From positions 1 through 12,241 of the forward strand of contig JAGQOI010000046.1 in the NCBI GenBank assembly GCA_020427625.1: a stretch of DNA of 12,241 nt. Reading direction: 5' to 3'. Position 1 is the stretch's first letter, and each line of letters opens with the position of its first letter. The DNA is from Phycisphaerales bacterium (lineage in GTDB: Bacteria > Planctomycetota > Phycisphaerae > Phycisphaerales > SM1A02). Shown here in pieces: positions 7,201 to 12,241 of the stretch. The position numbers were made by a program, and so were the translations under genes. The notes below the pieces were generated by a model. That model searched no databases, was not told where the DNA came from, and worked only from the letters and a program-made list of their open reading frames with translations.

Positions 7201-7946
7201 ACGAACTGCACCCCATCGCGCCGCCGGACGCGTTCCACGACGCCGTCGCCGACGCCGGCCTGGAACTCGACGCCGCCGAACTCGGTCGTCTCGGGCGATA
7301 CCTGACGCTGCTGCTCGACGCGAACCGGCGGTTCAACCTCACGGCGATCCGCGATCCCGACGAGGCCTGGATGCGGCACGTCTTCGACAGCCTGACCCTC
7401 GTGCCGTACGTGCTCCAGGCGGGCGCGTCGACGCTGGCGGACATCGGCAGCGGCGGCGGCCTGCCGGGGATTCCGCTCGCGATCGTCCTGCCCGACCTCA
7501 GCGTGACGCTCGTGGAGACGACGGGCAAGAAGGCGACGTTCCTGCGCGAGGTCGTCGCGACCCTCGGACTCGCCAACGTGACGGTCGTCAACGATCGCGT
7601 CGAGACCCTGGGCCAGGATCGAACCCACCGCGAGCAGTACGACGTCGTCACGGCGCGGGCGCTCGGACGCCTCAACGTCCTGCTCGAACTCGTCATCCCG
7701 CTCGTGCGCGTCGGCGGGCACGGCCTGGCGATCAAGGGCGAGCAGGCGGCATCCGAAGTGGACGCGGCGAAGCGCGCCCTGCACCTGCTCCACACGCATG
7801 TCGTGGACCTCGCCCGTACGCCGACCGGCACCATCATCGTCCTCGAGAAGCAGCGCAAGACGCCCCGCATCTACCCGCGCCGCGCCGGGGAACCGAAACG
7901 CACGCCGCTCGGCGCCTCGGACGGTCCCGCGGCACGCGCGCGATGA
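7197..7946 (+). CDS. rsmG: 16S rRNA (guanine-N7) methyltransferase RsmG (GidB)
   Basis: RsmG methylates G527 (E. coli numbering) in the 530 loop of 16S rRNA using S-adenosylmethionine. Loss in other bacteria gives low-level streptomycin resistance. The 249 residues show NLTAI (47-51), RHVFDSL (60-66), the SAM-binding glycine loop DIGSGGGLPGIPLA (82-95), VETTGKKATFLREV (106-119), ARAL (153-156), AIKGE (178-182) and the family C-terminal signature RIYPRRAGEPKRTPL (224-238). A short Ala/Arg tail follows. ATG 7197 overlaps the rodA stop (ATGA), so translation is probably coupled. The gene is normally found near mnmG/parAB; here it sits in a cell-wall operon. Assignment is secure. Confidence 0.95.
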   Translation: MNELHPIAPPDAFHDAVADAGLELDAAELGRLGRYLTLLLDANRRFNLTAIRDPDEAWMRHVFDSLTLVPYVLQAGASTLADIGSGGGLPGIPLAIVLPDLSVTLVETTGKKATFLREVVATLGLANVTVVNDRVETLGQDRTHREQYDVVTARALGRLNVLLELVIPLVRVGGHGLAIKGEQAASEVDAAKRALHLLHTHVVDLARTPTGTIIVLEKQRKTPRIYPRRAGEPKRTPLGASDGPAARAR

Positions 7947-7956
7947 GCACTCGCAC

Positions 7957-7961
7957 AGGAG
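7957..7961 (+). promoter_or_regulatory. Shine-Dalgarno sequence deciding the GTG start of sdaA
   Basis: AGGAG lies 7 nt before GTG 7969 and fixes this start over the in-frame GTG three codons later and the longer open frame that overlaps rsmG. Confidence 0.75.
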
Positions 7962-7968
7962 CGTCGAC

Positions 7969-9396
7969 GTGTCGCTGGTGAGCGTGTTCGACATGTTCAA
8001 GATCGGGATCGGACCGTCGAGCAGTCACACGCTCGGGCCGTGGCGGATCGTGCAGCGGTTCCTCCGCGAGCTGGCGTCGACTCCCGGCTTCGACGCGCCG
8101 GACCGCCTCCGCTTCGAACTGCTCGGCTCGCTCGCGCTCACCGGGCACGGGCATGCGACCGACACCGCGATCGCCCTCGCCATGCTCGGGGAGGAGCCGG
8201 AGACCGTCGACGTCGCCGCCATCCCGCGCCTCGTCGCGGACCTCGCGGCCCGCCGGTCCGTCGAACTCGGCGGACGCTCCGTCCCGTTCGATCCGGCGAC
8301 CGACATCATCTTCAATCGCCGCGAGCGCCATCCCGGACACGCGAACGCGATCCGCGCCGTCGCGATCGTCGGCGATGCGTCGCTGGAGCGCGTGTATTTC
8401 TCGCTCGGCGGCGGGTTCGTGAGCGCCGCGTCGGAAGGCGACGAGCCCGCCGTCGACCGCCCGGCGCCGCCCCATCCCATCCAGCACGCCACGGATTGGC
8501 TGCGTCACTGCGAGACGCTCGGCGTGCGCCTGTCGGACGTCGTGCTGGCGAACGAACGGGCGTGGTGGCCGGAGACGGAGATCCGGTCGCGCCTCGTCGC
8601 GCTGTGGGAGACGATGCGGGCATCGATCCGGCGCGGCTGTCGCGGCGACGGCGTGCTTCCGGGCGGCCTGAACGTGAAGCGTCGGGCGCCCGACTTCCTG
8701 CGCGACGTGGTTCCGGAGATCAGTCGTGACGACATCGACCGTCTCATGCTGACGATCCGTGCCGCGAAACTGCCGTACGAACAGGCGATCCGGATCATCT
8801 CGTGCTTCGCGATCGCAGTGAACGAGGAGAACGCGGCGATGGGCCGCGTCGTCACGGCGCCGACCAACGGAGCCGCGGGCGTGATTCCGGCGGTGATGAT
8901 GTATCGCGCCTGCTTCGCGACGGACCCGGTGACGGAGGACGACGTCGTGCGCTACCTGCTGACCGCCGGCCAGGTCGGCGCACTGTTCAAGCAGAACGCG
9001 ACGATCTCGGCCGCGATGGGGGGATGCCAGGCGGAGATCGGCGTGTCGTCGGCGATGGCCGCGGCCGGTCTCGCGGAACTCATGGGCGCAACGCCCGGCC
9101 AGGCGCTGGTCGCCGCCGAGATCGCGATGGAACATCACCTCGGGATGACGTGCGACCCCGTCGGCGGTCTCGTGCAGATTCCGTGCATCGAGCGCAACGC
9201 GATGGGCGCGGTGAAGGCGATCGCGGCGGCGGCGATCGCGGCCTACACGGACCCGGCGTGCACGCGGGTGAGTCTCGACGACATCATCGAGGTCATGTGG
9301 GAGACGGCCAAGGAGATGAACGAGCGGTACAAGGAGACCTCCCTCGGCGGTCTCGCGGTACGACTGTCGGTGACGGTCGGTCTGGCCGAGTGCTGA
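7969..9396 (+). CDS. sdaA: L-serine ammonia-lyase, iron-sulfur-dependent, single-chain
   Basis: SdaA deaminates L-serine to pyruvate and ammonia using a catalytic [4Fe-4S] cluster in place of PLP. The 475-residue protein is the fused beta-alpha type. The N-terminal beta domain (about 1-155) opens SVFDMFKIGIGPSSSHTLGPW, with GSLALTGHGHATD (53-65). The alpha domain (about 200-475) contains AVNEENAAMGRVVTAPTNGAAG, FKQNATISAA and the cluster cysteines Cys353 (GGCQAEIG), Cys395 (MTCDPVGG) and Cys406 (IPCIERN). The final residue is Cys475 (GLAEC). In Legionella L-serine dehydratase the C-terminal Cys folds into the active site and ligates the cluster, so that autoinhibitory tail appears conserved here. 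The gene starts 22 nt after rsmG with a good ribosome binding site and is followed 25 nt later by dinG, consistent with one operon. Confidence 0.95.
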   Translation: MSLVSVFDMFKIGIGPSSSHTLGPWRIVQRFLRELASTPGFDAPDRLRFELLGSLALTGHGHATDTAIALAMLGEEPETVDVAAIPRLVADLAARRSVELGGRSVPFDPATDIIFNRRERHPGHANAIRAVAIVGDASLERVYFSLGGGFVSAASEGDEPAVDRPAPPHPIQHATDWLRHCETLGVRLSDVVLANERAWWPETEIRSRLVALWETMRASIRRGCRGDGVLPGGLNVKRRAPDFLRDVVPEISRDDIDRLMLTIRAAKLPYEQAIRIISCFAIAVNEENAAMGRVVTAPTNGAAGVIPAVMMYRACFATDPVTEDDVVRYLLTAGQVGALFKQNATISAAMGGCQAEIGVSSAMAAAGLAELMGATPGQALVAAEIAMEHHLGMTCDPVGGLVQIPCIERNAMGAVKAIAAAAIAAYTDPACTRVSLDDIIEVMWETAKEMNERYKETSLGGLAVRLSVTVGLAEC

Positions 9397-9410
9397 GCGG
9401 CGGTCGCCGC
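9397..9410 (+). other. Hairpin abutting the sdaA stop codon
   Basis: GCGGC-GGTC-GCCGC is a perfect 5-bp stem with a 4-nt loop, starting at the first base after TGA and ending 11 nt before the dinG start. It matches the element after ychF in loop and geometry, with one compensatory pair change. It lies in the space used by the dinG ribosome binding site (GGGAA just downstream), so it might affect dinG translation. A chance stem in GC-rich DNA remains possible. Confidence 0.3.
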
Positions 9411-9421
9411 GGGAACGCGTC

Positions 9422-11449
9422 ATGCCCGTCGACATGGACAACCTGCTCTCGCTCGACGGCGCGCTCGCACGCCGTCTCCAGGGCTTCGAGTCGCGTCCCC
9501 AGCAGACGACGATGTCCCGTGCCGTCGAGGAAACCTTCGCGCGGCACGGTCGCCTGCTCGTCGAAGCCGGGACCGGCGTCGGCAAGTCCTTCGCCTACCT
9601 CCTGCCCGCCATCAAACGCGTCGTCGAGCACCAGGAGCGCGTCGTCATCGCGACGAACACGATCACGCTCCAGGAACAGCTCATCGAACACGACGTACCC
9701 GTCCTCAATGCCGTCATCCCGGAGGAGTTCACCGCCGTCCTCGTCAAGGGGCGCGGCAACTACCTCTCGCTCCGTCGCCTCAAGCTCGCCAGCGAGCGGC
9801 AGGACCGCCTGTGCAGCGACGAGCCGGCGCGTCACTCGCTCCACCTCATCGAGGACTGGGCGTACCGTACGACCGACGGCACCCTGACGACCCTGCCGCA
9901 ACTGCCGCGCCCGTCGGTGTGGGATCTCGCGCAGTCGGACTCGCACAACTGCATGGGCAAGAAGTGCCCGACGTACCAGACCTGCTTCTTCCAGGCCGCG
10001 CGACGACGGATGGAACACGGCGATCTGCTCGTCTGCAATCACGCGCTGTTCTTCGCGGACCTCGCGCTGCGTTCGCGGGGCGTCGGGTTCCTGCCGCCGT
10101 ACGATCACGTGATCCTCGACGAGGCGCACGGCATCGAGGACGTCGCGTCCGAGCATTTCGGCCTGCGCCTCTCCGAGGGTCGGATCAATCACCTGCTCAA
10201 CATGCTCTACAGCGGCCGATCGGGCAAGGGCTTCCTCGCGGCGCTCGTCCTCGAGGACGGGTCGACGGAGACGGTCGACCGGACGATCGAGCAGTCGCTG
10301 ACGGCGCGCCGGGCCGCCGACGCGTTCTTCGGGGATCTCGTCCGCTGGCAGACGGCGCACGGACCGGCGAACGGGCGCATCGACGTCGCCGGCATCGTGC
10401 CGAACGATCTCACGCCGGCGATGAACGGGCTCGCCGATCAACTCAAGTTCCTCCGGGACCGGGTCAAGCGCGACGCCGACGAGTTCGAGCTCAACAGCTA
10501 TCTCCAGCGGGCGCGGGACATCGCCAACGAGGCGCAGTTGCTCGTCGACCTGGCGATCGACGGATGCGTGTACTGGATCGAGAGCGAGAGCACCGGGCGG
10601 CGGACGCGCCGGGCCGCGCTGGCGTGTCAGCCGGTGGACGTCGGTCCGATCCTGCGCGAGCAGTTGTTCGCGCGTGATGTCTCGGTGGTGCTCACGTCGG
10701 CGACGCTCGCGACGGGTCCGGGCGACTTCGCGCACATCGCGTCGCGTCTCGGGTGCGAGGAGGCGACGACGCTGCAACTCGGCAGTCCGTTCGATCACGG
10801 CGCGCAGATGCGCGTGCTCGTGGATCGCTCGATGCCGGGTCCGGAGCGTTCGGAGTACGTCGACGCTCTCGTGCCCCGCATCATCCGGCAGATCCGCGAC
10901 ACCGACGGCGGTGCGTTCGTGCTGTTCACGAGCTTCGCGATGCTCGATCGCGTCGAGGCGAAGCTGCGCCCGGCGCTCGTCGCGGCCGGGTATCCGCTGC
11001 TCGTGCACGGTCGCGACGGGGCGCGGGGACTGCTGCTCAAGCGGTTCAAGGAGGACGAGCGTTCCGTCCTGCTCGGGACGTCGAGTTTCTGGCAGGGCGT
11101 CGACGTGCGCGGGCGGGCGTTGCGGAACGTCATCATCACGCGTCTGCCGTTCGACGTGCCCGACCGGCCGCTCGTGCAGGCGCGCCTGGACCGGATCCGG
11201 GAGCAGGGGGGGAACCCGTTCGTCGATGACCAGTTGCCGCGGGCGGTGATCCGGTTCCGACAGGGCGTCGGTCGCCTGATCCGGTCGACGGCGGACACGG
11301 GTCGGGTCGTCGTGCTCGATCCGCGGATCGTCACGAAGCCGTACGGGCGCCGATTCCTCGCGTCGCTGCCGGAGGGAGTCGAGGTCGAGTGGATCGAGCC
11401 GGAGATCGACGAGGCGCTCGATCCGCCGGCGCCGGACGAGTGGTTCTGA
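9422..11449 (+). CDS. dinG: DinG/YoaA-family (XPD-like) superfamily 2 DNA helicase
   Basis: This is a probable ATP-dependent 5'-3' DNA helicase of the iron-sulfur XPD/DinG family, acting on forked, R-loop or damaged DNA. It has 675 residues and lacks the N-terminal exonuclease domain found in some Firmicute DinG proteins. Motifs in order: Q-like RPQQTTM (25-31), Walker A EAGTGVGKS (48-56), motif Ia ATNTITLQEQL (77-87), DEAH (233-236), SATLA (426-430), FTSFAMLDRVEAKL (502-515), GTSSFWQGVDVRG (552-564) and the arginine-finger motif RQGVGRLIRS (613-622). Three cluster cysteines, Cys177, Cys182 and Cys188 (CMGKKCPTYQTC), have the same spacing as the last three ligands in E. coli DinG. The first ligand position is Ser116 (GRGNYLS); Cys131 is nearby. 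GGGA ahead of ATG 9422 supports the start. The choice between DinG and YoaA is uncertain. Confidence 0.9.
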   Translation: MPVDMDNLLSLDGALARRLQGFESRPQQTTMSRAVEETFARHGRLLVEAGTGVGKSFAYLLPAIKRVVEHQERVVIATNTITLQEQLIEHDVPVLNAVIPEEFTAVLVKGRGNYLSLRRLKLASERQDRLCSDEPARHSLHLIEDWAYRTTDGTLTTLPQLPRPSVWDLAQSDSHNCMGKKCPTYQTCFFQAARRRMEHGDLLVCNHALFFADLALRSRGVGFLPPYDHVILDEAHGIEDVASEHFGLRLSEGRINHLLNMLYSGRSGKGFLAALVLEDGSTETVDRTIEQSLTARRAADAFFGDLVRWQTAHGPANGRIDVAGIVPNDLTPAMNGLADQLKFLRDRVKRDADEFELNSYLQRARDIANEAQLLVDLAIDGCVYWIESESTGRRTRRAALACQPVDVGPILREQLFARDVSVVLTSATLATGPGDFAHIASRLGCEEATTLQLGSPFDHGAQMRVLVDRSMPGPERSEYVDALVPRIIRQIRDTDGGAFVLFTSFAMLDRVEAKLRPALVAAGYPLLVHGRDGARGLLLKRFKEDERSVLLGTSSFWQGVDVRGRALRNVIITRLPFDVPDRPLVQARLDRIREQGGNPFVDDQLPRAVIRFRQGVGRLIRSTADTGRVVVLDPRIVTKPYGRRFLASLPEGVEVEWIEPEIDEALDPPAPDEWF

Positions 11450-11450
11450 G

Positions 11451-11463
11451 CGCCGGGTCGGCG
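11451..11463 (+). terminator. Hairpin after dinG, possible operon end
   Basis: CGCCG-GGT-CGGCG is a 5-bp stem one base past the dinG stop, followed by a G-rich stretch instead of a U-tract. The 127-bp gap to the next gene makes this a reasonable place for the operon to end, but the hairpin is short and GC-rich DNA yields such stems easily. Confidence 0.25.
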
Positions 11464-11516
11464 GCGGTCGGGGGTGAAGCGATGGCGCCGCATCGCCGAT
11501 GTATGATGCGGGCGGC

Positions 11517-11534
11517 CCGCGGATCGTGCCGCGG
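11517..11534 (+). other. CCGCGG hairpin in the leader of the phosphohexomutase gene
   Basis: CCGCGG (11517-11522) and CCGCGG (11529-11534) can form a 6-bp stem with the 6-nt loop ATCGTG. An overlapping alternative stem, GCGGG (11508-11512) with CCCGC (11516-11520), is mutually exclusive with it. This might be a small regulatory leader structure. I recognise no riboswitch class in it. Confidence 0.3.
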
Positions 11535-11537
11535 CCG

Positions 11538-11557
11538 TTCGATGCGTTTCGATGCGG
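11538..11557 (+). repeat. Tandem 10-bp direct repeat upstream of the phosphohexomutase gene
   Basis: TTCGATGCGT (11538-11547) is followed directly by TTCGATGCGG (11548-11557), matching at nine of ten positions. The period is about one helical turn, and the repeat ends 3 nt before the Shine-Dalgarno. It could bind a protein on one DNA face or act in the mRNA leader, or be a simple slippage duplication. Confidence 0.5.
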
Positions 11558-11560
11558 ACA

Positions 11561-11566
11561 GAGGAG
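11561..11566 (+). promoter_or_regulatory. Shine-Dalgarno sequence for the phosphohexomutase gene
   Basis: GAGGAG lies 10 nt before ATG 11577, a strong match that supports this start. Confidence 0.7.
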
Positions 11567-11576
11567 CACGCAACCG

Positions 11577-12241
11577 ATGCTGGGCAAGGTCTTCAAGGCG
11601 TATGACGTTCGGGCGACGTATCCGAAGCCGCTGAACGAGAAGCTCGCATGGAAGATCGGGTATGCGACCGCGCAGTACCTCGTCGAGCAGGCGACGGCGG
11701 AGGGGTACGACGATCCGATGATGCGTCACGTCGTCGTCGGCGGCGACATGCGGAAGTCGACGCCGGCGCTCAAGGACGCGCTCAAGCAGGGGATCCGCGA
11801 CTTCGGCGCGCACGTCATCGACGTCGGGATGGTCGACACGCCGTTCGTGTACTTCGCGATCAACTACCTCGGCTGCTGCGGCGGCGTGCAGACGACGGCG
11901 TCGCACAATCCCGCGAACTACAACGGCTTCAAGATCTCGAAGATCCGGGCGAAGCCGGTCGGCATGACGACGGGCCTGGACGACATCCGCCGGTACGCCG
12001 CGATGATCGATCGCGACAAGCACACCGCGAAGGACGGTCGCGCCGAGGACCGGGACCTCTGGGACGCGTACCGCGAGCACGTGCATGCCTTTCTCGATCC
12101 GTCGCTGCTGGACGGGTCGAAGACGATCAGCGTCGTGATCGACGCCTCGAACGGCATGGCGGGCACGATGGTGCCCCGGGTGTTCGACGGCGTGAAGGGA
12201 CTGAAGATCACGAGGATCAACTTCGACAACTCGACGGGCGA
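11577..12241 (+). CDS. Phosphomannomutase/phosphoglucomutase, N-terminal part (runs off right edge)
   Basis: This alpha-D-phosphohexomutase interconverts hexose 1- and 6-phosphates through a phosphoserine, feeding sugar-nucleotide, glycogen or envelope synthesis. The 221 visible residues cover domain 1 and the start of domain 2. They show FKAYDVRATYP (6-16, the family's FKAYDIRG region), VVVGGDMRKSTPAL (52-65), the catalytic loop TTASHNPANYNGFK (106-119) with Ser109 as the expected phosphoserine, and SVVIDASNGMAG (185-196) opening domain 2. The metal-binding DGDGDR and sugar-specificity loops lie beyond the edge, so mannose versus glucose cannot be settled, and no symbol is given. Residues about 120-155 (SKIRAKPVGMTTG onward) look ordinary for the family. 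The gene sits 127 bp after dinG with its own leader, so it is probably transcribed separately. Confidence 0.92.
   Translation, partial: MLGKVFKAYDVRATYPKPLNEKLAWKIGYATAQYLVEQATAEGYDDPMMRHVVVGGDMRKSTPALKDALKQGIRDFGAHVIDVGMVDTPFVYFAINYLGCCGGVQTTASHNPANYNGFKISKIRAKPVGMTTGLDDIRRYAAMIDRDKHTAKDGRAEDRDLWDAYREHVHAFLDPSLLDGSKTISVVIDASNGMAGTMVPRVFDGVKGLKITRINFDNSTG

Noticed and set aside
5835..7946. A long frame joining the end of mrdA, out-of-frame rodA and rsmG
   Set aside because: Only its last 249 codons (from 7197) encode a real protein, RsmG; the upstream part is an out-of-frame reading of rodA.
9293..11596. A 767-codon antisense ORF opposite dinG
   Set aside because: Low-complexity Arg/Asp/Val-rich translation, no motif, and the opposite strand carries every helicase motif in order.
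1..12241. tRNA, rRNA, CRISPR, insertion sequences, att sites, prophage or defence genes
   Set aside because: I looked for cloverleaf arms, regularly spaced repeats, terminal inverted repeats and transposase or nuclease motifs and saw none. Base composition is uniform, with no sign of a transferred island.

Overview
This is a GC-rich, gene-dense chromosomal window with about nine genes. Almost all are housekeeping functions. I see no tRNA, rRNA, CRISPR array, insertion sequence, phage gene or toxin-antitoxin pair. Several traits point to a planctomycete-like bacterium, most likely of the Phycisphaerae type: an exported lamin-tail-domain (LTD) protein, a YchF with non-standard switch regions, a DinG with NYLS where NYLC is usual, and a long PBP2. 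That assignment is an inference from protein flavour, because no rRNA is present.

Layout. Positions 1-1519 (minus strand) hold an exported LTD protein followed by a Kv-beta-like aldo/keto reductase that runs off the left edge. The two lie in one uninterrupted reading frame with no stop between them, which is the oddest structural feature of the window. Positions 1597-2277 (plus) hold aat, the leucyl/phenylalanyl-tRNA-protein transferase, divergent from the LTD gene across only 77 bp. Positions 2384-3454 (plus) hold ychF, the OLA1-type NTPase. Positions 3587-11449 (plus) form a likely operon: mrdA (PBP2) - rodA - rsmG - sdaA - dinG. The first three overlap by 4 nt each, and the next two gaps are 22 and 25 nt. 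Positions 11577 to the right edge (plus) hold the N-terminal third to half of a phosphomannomutase/phosphoglucomutase, after a 127-bp leader containing a hairpin and a 10-bp tandem repeat.

How the genes fit together. PBP2 (transpeptidase) and RodA (SEDS glycosyltransferase) are the core pair that builds peptidoglycan during cell elongation, so this organism very probably has a peptidoglycan wall. RsmG (16S rRNA methylation), SdaA (serine to pyruvate plus ammonia) and DinG (Fe-S helicase) are functionally unrelated housekeeping genes in the same apparent transcription unit. The phosphohexomutase may supply sugar phosphates for envelope polymers.

I found no convincing new multi-gene system. 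The points worth a second look are the stop-less LTD-AKR frame, a probable Cys3His metal site and a calcium-loop-like insertion in PBP2, the missing first cluster cysteine in DinG, the altered switch regions of YchF, and short hairpins placed directly after stop codons, two of which differ by a compensatory base pair.
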